A DNA stretch of 64,000 bases from Ochotona curzoniae (GCF_017591425.1 NW_024465777.1:2666001-2730000), one strand, 5' to 3'; counted from the first letter of the stretch, positions 11,225 to 21,774 are shown. Notes: a model not told the origin generated them from the letters alone. Numbers and translations: made by a program.

Positions 11225-11395
11225 TGGGCAGCTTTGAGGTTTGCACGGTGCTTTTTTCTGGGTCTCTGTGTGGCACCACCTCCTCCTGGGCACAGGGTAC
11301 AACGGCAACCCAGGACTCAGAGAGGTTAAGGAAGCCACCTGAGGTCACACAGCCCAGGAAGTATGCCCAGAGCCTGACCTCCTGGTCTCTGCCTT
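11225..11395 (-). repeat. MIR fragment
   Basis: 'ggactcagagaggttaagga', 'gaggtcacacagcccaggaa' and 'gcctgacctcctggtctctg' are close matches to the reversed MIR core (cagagaggttaagtaac ... ggtcacacagctagtaag). Confidence 0.75.
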
Positions 11396-12040
11396 GCTTC
11401 TCTTGGCCTTGACTGAACAAGGCTGGAACGGCTGCCTTCCCACCAGCCTGGCTGGGCCTCCCTCCCTTTCAGCCCTTTCTTTTCACAGGAGAGCAAGAAC
11501 ACACAGCAGTGGGAGAGGGAGGGAGCCCAGTGTCTGGAGCTGGTGCTTAAGGTTTTCCCATGTGACTCAGGGGCTGGGCCGAGAGCGAAAGTCAGCCTGG
11601 CATGGCATGCCTGGGCGAGCCCTCCTCCTCTCGCTTTCCCTTGGGTGTGGGGTGAAGGGGGCGCCGGCTGGGGGGAGGAGCGAGATCTTCCTGATGCACA
11701 GGGAGTTCTTAGAGCTTCAGATCCATGTCACCCCTGTGCCACCGAGGGCCCCTCCCTGTCTCTCCAAGGACCCCCCCCCCACATCTGGTAGCCCCCAGAA
11801 GGGCGAGTAGCCTTTGGGTGTGGTTCCCCCAGTCTTAGGCTTTGCACCTTTTGGCATCCATATTTATATTTACAGTAATAAATGCATTTGTAAAAACATT
11901 TTGTTATTGCCAAAACAAAGCATGTTCACTGGGGAGCATTCATAGGGCAGAAATGAACCAAAGAAGCAGCTACAGCGATCATCTGATCTTGGGTAGTATG
12001 GCAGTCTAGGTCTTTAAAAAAAAAACAACCCTTTATAATG
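11396..12040. other. Unassigned noncoding DNA with a C10 run
   Basis: GC-rich sequence to about 11840, including C10 at 11771-11780, then an AT-rich stretch (11860-12030). No repeat family recognised; the AT-rich part could be an eroded LINE. Confidence 0.5.
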
Positions 12041-12345
12041 TTTTAAAACAAGATTCTATCTTTATCTGGAATGTAGATTTATGGAGAAAAGGGGAGAGAA
12101 GCAGAAAGAGAGATCTTCCACCCTTTGGTTCACTCTTCAAATGGTTGCAATGGCCAGAGCTGAGCTGATTTGAAGCCAGGAGCCAGGAACTTCTTCCAGG
12201 TCTCCTACAATGGTACAGGGGCCCAAGCACTTGGGCCATTCCCTGCCTTCTCAGGCCATAAGCAGGGAGTTGGATTAGAAGTGGAGCAGCTGAAATACAA
12301 ACTGGCACCCATATAGGATGCTGGTGCTTGCAGGTGGAAGATTTG
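12041..12345 (-). repeat. CSINE
   Basis: From the reversed tail near 'aacaagattctatctttatc' through 'gcaatggccagagctgagct' to the reversed head 'ggatgctggtgcttgcagg'. Confidence 0.85.
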
Positions 12346-12450
12346 TTATTCATTCATTTATTTACTTATTTGAGAGGGAGTGTGAGAAAGCCCCGTCCCA
12401 CTTGCTGGGTTGCTTCCCACCTGCTCATCCACAGCCAGGACCAATGGGCA
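12346..12450 (-). repeat. CSINE 3' fragment
   Basis: Reversed tail 'ttcatttatttacttatttg' followed by 'cacttgctgggttgcttccc' resembles the reversed 3' portion of an old SINE, truncated after about 100 bases. Directly abuts the preceding copy's head. Confidence 0.5.
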
Positions 12451-12559
12451 GCCCAGCATTTCCTGATAGCTAAACCTGTTCCAGTCACCGGGGCTCAGCC
12501 GCCCCACACCAAGATGTTTCCCCATGAGAAATGAAAGTGGATTTGCACGTGCATCTCAT

Positions 12560-12968
12560 GGCCCCAAACTGGACACAACCCCCATGTCCACCAGTGACTG
12601 GAATTGGAATGGAGCCCCACAGCCGAACACTGTTCAGCAATGAAGACGAGTGAGCTACTATACACACAACAGTGTGGGTGACCCTGGAAATAACTGCTTA
12701 GTCCAGGAAGCCAGAAAAAAAGAGAGAGTATGTACCATGCAATTCTACTTACATCAAATTCTGGGAAATGCAGACCACTGGGAAAAAGAGGACCAAGGGA
12801 CAGAAACCAGACCGGGGTTGCACAGGGCCAGGGGAAGATGAGCAGGGACAGGTGGCTGGGATGCCCACAGAGCCACTTGGGCATTGATGGATATGCTCAT
12901 TGTCTTGATTTTAGCGATGATTTCACTGTGGACTCAAATGGCTGAACTTTAGAAACTATATGCTTCAA
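12560..12968 (+). mobile_element. Ancient L1M 3' end fragment
   Basis: Landmarks of the L1M 3' region appear in order: 'ccccatgtccaccagtgact', 'aacactgttcagcaatgaag', 'tgagctactatacacacaac', 'ccaggaagccagaaaaaaa', 'gtatgtaccatgcaattcta', and 'gattttagcgatgatttcac'. No coding frame survives. Confidence 0.75.
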
Positions 12969-12976
12969 AAGGTTCA

Positions 12977-13302
12977 GGGCCCGGCGTGGTAGCCTAAGGG
13001 GCTAAAGTTCTTGCTTTGCATGTGTCAGGTTCCTATATGGGCACTGGTTCTAATCCCAGTGGCTCTGGTTCCCATCCAGCTCCCTACTTGTGGCCTGGGA
13101 AAGCAGTCAAGGACTGCTCAAAGCATTGGGACCCTGCACCTGCGAGGGAGACCCGGAAGAGGCTCCTGGCTCCTGGCTTTGGATTGACTCTGCTCAGGCT
13201 GTTGTAGTCATTTGGGGAGTAAATCAATAGATGGAAGATCTTCCTCTCTGCCTCTCCTCCTCTTTGTATATCTGACTTTCCAATTAAAAAAATTATAAAA
13301 AA
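12977..13302 (+). repeat. CSINE, relatively young copy
   Basis: Full length, starting 'gggcccggcgtggtagccta' with an intact-looking A box ('tggtagcctaagg') and B-box region ('ggttctaatccc'). Ends in the A-rich tail after 'tgtatatctgactttccaat'. The 5' flank 'aaaaggttca' and 3' flank 'aaataggtaca' may be an imperfect TSD. Confidence 0.92.
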
Positions 13303-13346
13303 TAGGTACAATCTATCATGTGCTAATTATACTACCGAAGCTAATT

Positions 13347-13700
13347 ATTTAAAAAGATTTATTTATTTTTACCGGAAAGGTAGATTTACAGAGGGAGAAG
13401 GAGAGACAGAAGACAGACAGATCTTCCATCTCCTGGTTCACTCCCCACATGGCCTCATCGGGCAGAACTAGGCCAAACTGAAGCCAAGGGCCCAAGCACT
13501 TCAACCGTCTTCCTCTGCTTTTCTTATGATTGCGTCTGGGAAAGCAGCAGAGGAAGGCCCAGCTTATGTACCTTCCACCTTTGAGAAAGTCCCAGGCTCC
13601 TGGCTTCGGCCTGGCCCAGTCTCGGCCATTGCAGCCATGTGGGGAGTGAAGCAGCAGATGGAAGGTGTTTCTCTTTCTCTGCCTTTCTTTGTGTCTCCCC
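13347..13700. repeat. Foldback CSINE chimera (reversed 3' half joined to forward 3' half)
   Basis: 13347-13520 reads as a minus-strand CSINE from its poly-T tail to mid-body ('aagcacttcaaccgtcttcc'). Without a normal head the sequence then flips: 13534-13700 reads as plus-strand body and 3' end ('ctgggaaagcagcagaggaa', 'tcctggcttcggcctggccc', 'gtggggagtgaagcagcaga'). The arms are imperfect inverted repeats around about 13528. Twin-priming would not place a poly-T tail in the inverted part, so fold-back template switching or recombination between inverted copies is more likely. Confidence 0.75.
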
Positions 13701-13796
13701 CTCCCCGACCGCTCTCTCTGCCCCACTGGCAGGAACGGGCGCAGACCTGCAATGCCATCCTGTGTGCTGAGGGGATGACCTGAGGGATCCTTCATC

Positions 13797-13975
13797 AGGC
13801 ACCCATGTGCTGAACACCCGCTGCGTGCCAGGCGTTTTACATCTGTCCTCTCAACCCTCGGAGGGCAGTCACAGTCCTGCCTATGCTCTCCAGGTCAGGA
13901 GACTGAGGCCTAGAATGGGTAGGTGGCTCATCCGAGGTGGCACAGGCACGAGGGGAGCTCTGAGGTTCAGCTTCG
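13797..13975 (-). repeat. MIR fragment
   Basis: Well preserved reversed MIR: 'gctgcgtgccaggcgtttta', 'catctgtcctctcaaccctc', 'tcaggagactgaggcctaga', 'ggtggctcatccgaggtggc'. Confidence 0.8.
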
Positions 13976-14119
13976 GGTTGCTAATTTGCTTCTTCTGGCC
14001 TAATAACCTTCTAATAACCTCTTCTCCTGCTAATTTGCTTTCTCTGGCCTCTTCTGCCCTGCAGGATGGCAGGCCAGAGTCCAAACTCTGGAGCCAGATG
14101 GCAGGATTCCCACCCCATC

Positions 14120-14180
14120 ATGGCCAAGTTACTCAAATGATACATGGGCCTCAGTTTCCTCAACTATAAAATGGGCATGC
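14120..14180 (+). repeat. MIR core fragment
   Basis: 'ggccaagttactcaaatga' then 'gcctcagtttcctcaactat' and 'aaaatgggcatgcc' match the most conserved MIR core. Confidence 0.75.
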
Positions 14181-14629
14181 CAGCAAGTAGAGGAGACATG
14201 AGTGGCAGCCCTGATGCCTCTTAGAGGCTGTTTCCTGGGACCCAAGGGATCCAGGGCTGCTCTGGGGGTCTGTAGTTGACGCTGGGAGGAGGTATGCCCA
14301 GTGAGGGGACAACAGAAAGCTGCTGGCAGGTGCGGGCCTGACCTTCTTGGGGCTCAGCAATGGAGAGGAATGCTTAGCCATGAACACCCTTAGTGGCCAG
14401 CACACAGCTGTAGGCAGGCCTATTCCGGCAGCCTCACATGCAAATGGAGCTCTCTAGTTCCCCTCTGGGCCTTTGTATGTGCTTAAGACTTCCAGAACAT
14501 TCAGCACTTTGTTAATGTATCTTTCCTGCCATTTCTCTTGTTTTTGGCTGATTTCCCCATTAACCTGTGAGCTACTCAAAGCTGAAGGTCGTGGCTTCTT
14601 ACTGATACAATTTTGGGGCAATTCATTGA
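14181..14629. other. Unassigned noncoding DNA
   Basis: No recognised repeat, although 14500-14625 may continue an eroded L2/MIR. No exon seen. Confidence 0.5.
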
Positions 14630-14712
14630 ACTCCAAGCCTCAGTTTACACACCCGTGAAGTGGGGGATAAAAACAGCGTCTTGCTCACCTGCTTATGTGG
14701 GCTAAATTCATG
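14630..14712 (+). repeat. MIR core fragment
   Basis: 'agcctcagtttacacacccg' followed by 'tgaagtgggggataaaaaca' matches 'gcctcagtttcctcatctgtaaaatgggg'. Confidence 0.65.
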
Positions 14713-14905
14713 TGCAGTATTTCAAAAATCCTATGGGGAAATATAATTAATAAATCACTTTATTTTATTGCAAACTTTTGAAACCCATACAGTTTTGCAT
14801 GGGCTTTTTTTTTAAGATTCACTTATGTGTGGACCTCAAGGATTTTGTGCACCAAAATAAATCTTCTAACTTTATTTTCATGAACTTTGGGTAATATCTA
14901 TGTAT
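14713..14905 (+). mobile_element. Mariner-like non-autonomous DNA transposon remnants
   Basis: One arm reads 'cagtatttcaaaaatcctat' with 'attttattgcaaacttttga' and 'acccatacagttttgcatg'. The opposite arm reads 'gattttgtgcaccaaaataa' and 'tttattttcatgaactttg'. The arms are diverged inverted repeats of a 'cttcaaaaagttcatgg'-type terminus seen again at 20052, 42092 and 63665. The superfamily assignment is inference. Confidence 0.5.
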
Positions 14906-14971
14906 ATAAGCTTTGATTCATCACCTGGCATACAATAGAAGCTCAAGAAGAGGCTTAAGATGATGGTGATG

Positions 14972-15275
14972 GGGCCCAGCACAATGGCTTAGTGGCTAAA
15001 CCCTCACCTTATACACGCCGGGATTCCAAACGGGCACTGGTTTGTATCCCAATTGCTCCACTTCCCATTCAGATCCCTGTTTGTGGCTTGAGAAAGTAAT
15101 AAGGATGCCCAAAGCCTTGGGACCCTGCACCCACGTGGGAAGGGCTACTGGCTTTGGATTAGCTCAGTTCCGGCTGTTATAGCCACTTGGGGAGTGAACC
15201 AGCAGTTGGAAGACCTTTCTGTCTCTTCTGCTCTATGCCTTTCCAATAAAAATAAATAAATTAAAAAAAAAAAGA
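14972..15275 (+). repeat. CSINE
   Basis: Starts 'gggcccagcacaatggctta', has 'catccagctccctgc'-like and 'gggaccctgcacccacgtgg' blocks, ends 'tccaataaaaataaataaat' plus an A-run. Confidence 0.9.
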
Positions 15276-17337
15276 GAGGGGTGGGGAGAGAGAGAGCTGT
15301 GGTTTCAGCAAGGACCTAGGAGAATGGTGGCTAGAGAAAGAGAGAGCAGTGAGCAGGGCCTGGAGGACCGCAGGGAGTGCATGGGCACTACAGGAGCCCT
15401 TCAGCAGTTTGTGCCTGCGGGGCTGGCAGGAGAAGACCCATGGCAATCAATGAAGGAACCTCAAACATACCCTGAGTCGTAGGTGCGGTCCACCGGCTGG
15501 GGGCTGCTGGTCAACTGTGTGGTGGTGATGTCCACACCAGGGCAGAGCCTGGTGCCCAGGAGCTCCAGTCTCCAGCCCCCAATCTGGAGGGGTTTTTCTG
15601 CCTCTTCTAATCACAGCCACCTCTGAAATCAGAGCAAAGCAGGTGCAGCTGCTCAGCCCCAGAAAACCAACCCAGGAGCCCCCATCACTGATTTAAGTGA
15701 GAAGTCAACCTCCGGGAGGCCCGAGTCAATCTGAGCAGATGGGGCCCGTGGTGGGGGGTGTAGGGCTGCATGAGATGTGAGTTCCTGGGGGATTGAGGGG
15801 CCGAGCCCAGACACAGCAGTGCCTTCTCGAGCATTCTCAGGTATCCCTGGGCATCAAACCTTAGACTAAGTGACAGGAGCCTGGAGCTGACTTTGACCCA
15901 GATCTGGTCCTGAGGATGGTGGGGCAGGCAAGCCCGGCCAGGAGATGATGACCTTGGAGTCAGCGGGTAGCACAGCGAGGCCCCATGCTCCTCCTCTTGC
16001 TGGAACCTGGAGTCCCATTTCCATGGACGACAACCACCCTCTAGAAGGTGACAACTTTGTCCTACACGACAGAAGGTCCGGAATCACCCAGGAAGCCTCC
16101 CCTGCTCTGAACATGCCTGACCGGAGTCAAGAAGCAAGGAACTGAGAAACAGCTGGGAGCCTCAGGAGGCCCACAGGCCCACACCTGCCTCCTGAAGCAA
16201 CCTCAGCAGGCAGAGATCCACCTCCCCATGGTGGCCAGTGCCTCACAAATGTGCACTTACGTGATGGATAAGCTTGAGCATGGTTCTGTGTCAAATGACC
16301 CTGAGGATGTGGTGGCGAGGCCAGGCTGGGAAGCTCAAGTTCTGGGTAAGAATCCTTCCTGAATGTGGCCTGAGCCAGGCCTGGCTCCTGGGTGACACCT
16401 GCCCCCCTCCACCATGCCAGAACCTTTTAGGGAGGTTTAAGAGTGGGCTTGGAGAGCAGAGCAGGCCTGGGAGCTAACTGCTCAGGTCTAGCCCTGGGAT
16501 CGTGTACAGGTGGCTCCGCTGCTCCCAGCAGCAGACCACAGCAGCAAGCTTCCTGGGCAAAGTGGGGCAGCCACAGAAGAGCAAAGCTTGGGGTCAACCA
16601 CCTGCCTAGCAACAACCCTGCAAAGGCCTCAGGCAGGAGACCATGTATAAGGGAGGAGGAGGCCCGATCCTGCAGCACCAACAAATGGAGGCCATGAAGA
16701 TCACGGATGGGACACAGGGCTCCAGTCTCCTCTCAGGAAGCTCTAATTGGGTCCCTGGGTCCCTCTGTCTAACACAGAGCTCTCCTATTGGACAGATCCT
16801 TGCATAGACAAGCCTCTCTGGTGCCTTGTAACCAATGACTGCACAGAACAAGGAGGGACTGGCTGGCCTGTGATGGTCCAGCAGCAGGCTGGTCTCACAG
16901 GTCCACTGGGCAGTCAGAATGCATCCCAGACCTTGCCCCTACCATTGATTACCCAGGGCACATGCCTGCTTTCAGGTCCCCCCACGTGGTGTGAAGTAAT
17001 TGTCATCCTGACAGGTGCACAACACCTTGCTTTCCAATTGTTTCTAACACCTACTCTGCCTGCTAGGGAAATTCACCCAAAAGGGCTTGGGAAGGACTTG
17101 AGTCTGAGTTCTCCTGACCCTGAATTTGGTCCTTTTTCTCCAAATCAATCAGAAACTCGCTATTTGGAAGTCACAGCTTCAGATTCCAGCTCTACAGCTT
17201 TCATGTTGCCTGACCATGGCCAGGAATTCAATGAAATGCTAAGCGCAGTCATCATTGTAGGATGACTCCGAACTCTGCTGGCACTGATGCAGGCTGTATA
17301 ATCCCTGGAGGCCAGACTTTCTTGTGGCCTGTCCACC
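15276..17337. other. Unassigned noncoding DNA holding one exon-like segment
   Basis: About 2 kb without a recognised repeat. The only gene-like signal is the segment at 15471-15622, listed separately. A 172-codon plus-strand frame (16747-17265) has no domain and no flanking support. Confidence 0.5.
15471..15622 (-). other. Candidate exon (weak)
   Basis: On the minus strand a pyrimidine-rich 'ctttgctctgatttcag' acceptor precedes 152 bases that end at a strong donor-like 'GTATGT' (15470-15465). One frame is open across all 152 bases (about 50 codons). A second frame is open for its last 130 or so bases with coding-like codons (a run reading as DITTTQLTSSPQPVDRTYDS), but has an in-frame TGA near the acceptor. 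The plus strand also has a long open frame here, so open length alone proves little. I recognise no protein family. It is outside every repeat I identified. Confidence 0.2.
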
Positions 17338-17545
17338 TTTTCCCGAGCACCTGCGGGGTGCTAGGCCCTGGGTTGGAGCTTGCACATGTAACATCCCATC
17401 CACTCCTCACAGAAATTCAGTGCATGGGTGGCATGGGCTCCATTTCACAGATAGGTCAACCGAGGACTGGAAAGTTCCATTACAGTCATCCAGGGTGGAC
17501 AAAGCAGAGTCAGGTTCAGCCCATGGCCGTCTGCCTCTGGAGCCC
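17338..17545 (-). repeat. MIR fragment
   Basis: Reversed MIR landmarks: 'cacctgcggggtgctaggcc', 'catcccatccactcctcaca', 'ccatttcacagataggtcaa', 'agtcaggttcagcccatggc'. Confidence 0.7.
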
Positions 17546-18334
17546 ACATGAATGATCTTTGTGCCACTCCCCTGCATGCCACATCACCTGCTTCCCTGGG
17601 AGGCTGTGCGGGAACTGTGATAGATGGATAACACACCGAGCCTTTGAGTCAGCCAGCAGCCAGCATGGGCAACAAGACTGTCACCTGTGCTCAGGGCCCT
17701 TGCATCAGGCTGCTCTCATGGTTGCCAGGGCCCATCTCCTCCAGCCTGGGTGTGGCATGTGCCAGCCATGTAGTGGGCACTCTGGGCACCTTGTCAGCTG
17801 GGAGACAGAGCCATCACATGGCACAGAGAGCCCACGGAACACAGTCCTGTTGTGCAACCTCTCGTGCTTCCGCTGCAGGGAAAATTCCTTCCTGCCCACT
17901 TCTGGAGGGATGGGCAGCCTAAGGGCCAAACAGCCTCATGGGAATTGAGAAGGCTCAAGGCATGGACGCAGGTGTGGTCGGCGGCCATGAAATTTTCCAG
18001 TCACTCCCCACTCTGGTCCCATGACCATCTCCACAGCTGGCCCAGTAGTAATAGTGTGGGTTAGAGTTTCCAATGCGCTTTCACATACATGACCCCATTT
18101 CCGAGCCTCACAGCCATGCTTTGCAGGTAGGTGTGGCTGGGAGGTGGCCTGGTGACAGCTTGTAAAGTTGCCAGGCTTAGAGAAATTCATTACACCTCTC
18201 TGAAGTTGGCTCCAGCTGTCAAGTGCAGAAGGGGACAGTCCCTTCCTCATGGGGCACTGTGGGTCTAGGCTATGTTTCTAAGAACTCAGAAGTGAGTGCT
18301 ACAGACCTGGGGGCTGCTCCTGGGATTGTTGTGG
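17546..18334. other. Unassigned noncoding DNA with a possible MIR trace
   Basis: Unique-looking apart from 18070-18130 ('gcgctttcacatacatgacc', 'cctcacagccatgctttgca'), which weakly recalls the reversed MIR 3' region. Confidence 0.45.
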
Positions 18335-18425
18335 GTCTGGGGCGCACCCAGACATGGCACTGACCTAAGGTCACTGAGCTTGTGGATGGCAGAGCTGGAA
18401 CCCTCTCAGATCTCCTGGCTTGGGC
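18335..18425 (-). repeat. MIR fragment
   Basis: 'acctaaggtcactgagcttg' followed by 'gatggcagagctggaaccc' matches the reversed MIR core (aaggtcacacagcta ... ggcagagccgggattcgaaccc). Confidence 0.65.
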
Positions 18426-19435
18426 CCAGGGCCAGCCCTCAGCATACCAGCTGTCCTGGATGTGCTGGCAGGGAGCACCCCAGCCTGGCATCAATCTCTG
18501 TGTCTCTCCCAGGCAGAGGAGTGTGCAGCCTGTTGGCTGGGGCTCAGAGGTGACAGGGCCAGGACAGAGCAGAATCGTCAGAGCCATGGTGCCCCTTGCC
18601 TCTTCACCAGCTCCAGTGGCCGAGCTCTTCTTCCTGCCTGTCCCCTGCCTGGCGCTGTAAATTTCCAGTCCGGTGTTGATTTCCTAAGACGAGCGTGCCA
18701 CACCTCAAATGAGCTGTTTGCCTAAATGATAGCATACTCTCAGTTCCTCCGGTGACTGAATATTTATGAAGTCTCTCCAAGGCGTGCACCCCTGACACTG
18801 AGGCTGCAGGGCGGCAGCATCACTGAGGGGAGAGATCGGGGTCCACGAGGACCCGATCATGCAGCAGTGGTCCCGAAATTGAACAAAGCAGGTGGATTTC
18901 TGCAGTCTCCACCTGCACCTACTTCACACCCACCCAGGTGCTTTTCACATGAGCCTCAGCCTCTCCTTTGAACCCAGTACACATGTGGTGAGTGAGGTCT
19001 GATTTCTAAGAGCCTCAGAGCTGCTGAGCGGGCTTAGGGTGACCCCAGAGCCACTGCTAACATTCCCTGGTTGGGAGGAACAAACCACTGGCTGGCTTGG
19101 GTAATGGCGAGGAGCAGCGGGCTTAGCCTGGGAGATGGAAACTCTGGGAGTAGAGCCCAGGCAGCCCCCAGACCCTCAGGTCCTGCTCAGGAGGCAGTTA
19201 GGGAGTAGCTGGGATGCTCCTGCTCAGCTCGGAGGCTTGGAACTGCGTTACCCTGAGCCTCTGGTGGCCTCTCGAGGTTGCCAGCTCTACAGCAAGTGGC
19301 ATATTTGAGAATGTGTGACTTCCCTGGCCTCTTGGACCCACTTCTTTGCTGTTTTCCTTTAAAAGAAATGAGTTTTATTGCATGATTAAAAGAATCATAC
19401 AAGCCTAAAGCATTTGGAAAATGAGGCACATAGAA
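18426..19435. other. Unassigned noncoding DNA
   Basis: No recognised repeat over about 1 kb. A stretch at 18665-18790 is AT-richer than its surroundings and might be an eroded repeat or a noncoding regulatory element. No evidence for an exon. Confidence 0.5.
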
Positions 19436-19575
19436 AAAAAATTGTATTATTTATTTGAAAAAGGGAAAGAAAAAGAAGCAGACATCTGTCTTCGATCCAT
19501 TAATTCAATTCCCAAATGGCTACAACGGCAGAAGCAAAGCTGCCAGAGCCCATATAGAAGGCAGACAGCGCATCA
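19436..19575 (-). repeat. CSINE 3' fragment
   Basis: 'tattatttatttgaaaaagg' and 'caattcccaaatggctacaa' are the reversed tail and adjacent body; the remainder is lost. Confidence 0.6.
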
Positions 19576-19668
19576 CAGCTCTGACTCCACACTTGGACGC
19601 ATCACCCAAAGAGAGCCCCAGATTTCACTAATTTTTCAATTCCTTTTAAGCAGACCATTTACAATGAC

Positions 19669-19997
19669 GTTGGGGCAGGCGTTCAGCACAACAACTAAGG
19701 TGCCACTTGGAATTCCTACATCCCCACTCAGAGTGCCTGGTTTGAGTCTGACTCTGCTTCTGATCCAGCTTCCTGCTAGTGCAACCAGGGATGGCCGCAG
19801 GTGACGGCTCATGTATTTTGATCCCTGTCTCCACGTAGGAAACTGGGGTTCAGTCCTGAGCTCCAACATGGCCCAGATCCGTCACAGGCATTTGGGGCGT
19901 GAGCCAGCCAGAGGATGAAAGAGCTGTCCCCCTGCCTCTTTCTCTCTCTGTGTGTCTTTCTTCCCTTCAAATAAAATTTTAAAATTTTAAAAGCACC
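19669..19997 (+). repeat. CSINE, older subfamily
   Basis: Starts 'ggggcaggcgttcagcacaa', B-box region 'gtttgagtctgactctgctt', ends 'cttcaaataaaattttaaaa'. The head differs from the youngest copies. Confidence 0.8.
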
Positions 19998-20051
19998 TTT
20001 AAAAATACTTCAGGAAATTAGTCCATCTTGAAAAAGACAAAAGTTCTCTTT

Positions 20052-20265
20052 GTAAGGTGCTTCAAAAGCTCAAGGATAGTGGAATTCAAAGGTCACTATT
20101 CTGGTGCCAATTTGTTTAAATCCATGCATAGTTTCTTTATAACATACGTCTTCCATCAAGTTTTTGAAGATCCCTCTACACACAGATACCAACATTTTGA
20201 CACTAAAACAAACCTAGCTTTTAGTTTCTTTTTCCATGAACCCATTGAAATCTTGAATGGTGTAT
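20052..20265 (+). mobile_element. Mariner-like non-autonomous DNA transposon
   Basis: An element of about 130 bp has outward-facing inverted ends: 'aaggtgcttcaaaagctcaa' on the left and 'tcaagtttttgaagatccct' on the right (near 20157-20177), around a core with 'ggtgccaatttgtttaaatc' and 'atgcatagtttctttataac'. A second half copy follows at 20195-20265 ('cactaaaacaaacctagctt', 'tttttccatgaacccattga'). Confidence 0.55.
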
Positions 20266-20458
20266 CTAGTGTAGTCAAATTCATAGAACAGCAAAGTGGA
20301 GGGCTGCTTGCCAGAGGTTGCAGGCGAAGAGGAATTGTTCACTGGGTTACAGATTTTGAATCCTACAAGGGAAGAACATTCTAGCCATTCTTGAGACCCC
20401 AAAATGTGTGTGATGCACGTATGGTTACTAGTACTCTGCTGTACCCATCAGCATGGCT

Positions 20459-20766
20459 GGGGGCAGTGTGGTGGCACAGCAGGTTAACCCATGACTTGTA
20501 ATGCTGCTGTCCCACGTCAGAACTGCCAGTACAAGTTCTGGCTGCGCCACTTGAGACCCAGCTCCTTGCCAACGCTCCTGGGAAGGCAGCAGAAGAGGGT
20601 CCAAGTGCTTGTCCCCTGCAACCTATGTGGGTGTCCTGGATGGAGCTCTTGGCTTTTGGCTGTGGCCTGGCACAGACCTGGATTGTCGTGGCCAGTAGGG
20701 GCGTGACTCAATGGATGAAAGACCTGTGTCTCTCCCTCTTTCTCTGCATCTCACATTTAAAAGTGG
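20459..20766 (+). repeat. CSINE, older subfamily
   Basis: From 'gggggcagtgtggtggcaca' through 'gtacaagttctggctgcgcc' to 'tctgcatctcacatttaaaa'. First of three same-strand copies in a row. Confidence 0.85.
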
Positions 20767-20767
20767 T

Positions 20768-21058
20768 TAGGAGGGTAGCAGGTACTTCGCATAGTGGTTA
20801 AGATGTTGGAGTGCCTGAGTTGGTTATCCTGTTCTGAGTCTGGCCTTCACCTCTGGCCTGTGTGCCCTGGAGGGCAGCAGCATGGCTCACGGACTTGGGT
20901 TCCCATGGTTGCCAGGAGAGCTGGGCCGAGTCCTGACTCCAAGATGCAGCCCAGGCATTGAGGGCATTTGGGGAGTGAACCAGTGGATGGAACTGCTCTC
21001 TATCTCTGTCCCGCTTTCTTTTACTTTCAAATAAGTAAATAAGCAGATAAGTTTTTAA
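20768..21058 (+). repeat. CSINE, older subfamily
   Basis: From 'ggagggtagcaggtacttcg' to 'cttttactttcaaataagta'. Abuts the preceding and following copies. Confidence 0.8.
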
Positions 21059-21059
21059 A

Positions 21060-21378
21060 AATGACTAGTGGCTAAAGTCCTTGTCTTGTTTTTGCTGGAA
21101 TCTCATATGGGTACTGGCTCGTAGCGGCTGCTCCACTTCCCATCCAGCTCCCTGCTTGTGGCCTGGGAAAGCGGTAGAGAACATCCCAAGGCCTTGGGAC
21201 CCAGTACCCATGTGGGAGATCCAGAAGAAGCTCCTGGCTCCTGGCTTCAGATCAGCTCAGTGCCAGCCATGGCAGCCACTTGGGAAGTGAACCAGTAGAT
21301 AGAAGATCATTCTCTCTGTCTCTCCTTCTCTCAGTAAATATGAGTTCCCAAGGAAAATAAATACATCTTTAAAAAAAT
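21060..21378 (+). repeat. CSINE
   Basis: Head partly missing (begins 'gactagtggctaaagtcct'), body typical ('cccatccagctccctgcttg'), tail 'ggaaaataaatacatcttta'. Younger in sequence than the two copies before it. Confidence 0.88.
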
Positions 21379-21446
21379 ACACATAATGTGGTTAAAAGAA
21401 TAAGTTTATGGCTTCTTTTTAACCACAATTATAAAAAGTCTTGGTT

Positions 21447-21768
21447 TTAAAAATTTATTTTATTTATTTGAAAGCTGGAGTTATAAAAAGAGGAAAAGAC
21501 AAACAGAGAGAGGGCTTCCATCTCTTTTATTTCACTCCCCAAAAGGCTGCAATAGCCAGAATTTGACCAGGTAGAAGACAGAGGCTAGGAGATTCTTCTT
21601 GCATGTAGGTGCAGGTGCCGAAGCACCTGGGCCACCCTCCATTGCTTTCTCAGAAGCATTAGCGGGAAGCTGGGTCTGAAGTGGAGCAACCAGGACTCAA
21701 ACCTGTGCCCGTACGATATTCTGGCACCAAAGGTGGCAGCTTTACAGGCTGTGCCCCAATGCCAGCAG
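21447..21768 (-). repeat. CSINE
   Basis: Reversed tail 'ttaaaaatttattttattta' to reversed head 'ctgtgccccaatgccagca'. Forms a tail-to-tail pair with the copy ending at 21378. Confidence 0.88.
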
Positions 21769-21774
21769 CGGTGC

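Noticed and set aside
16747..17265. 172-codon plus-strand frame
   Set aside because: No domain, no splice context, and the second half shows no coding-like codon pattern.
18683..18695. 'taagacgagc' resembles the start of a muscle microRNA (miR-208 type)
   Set aside because: Only about ten bases match; the rest of the mature sequence and a hairpin arm are absent.
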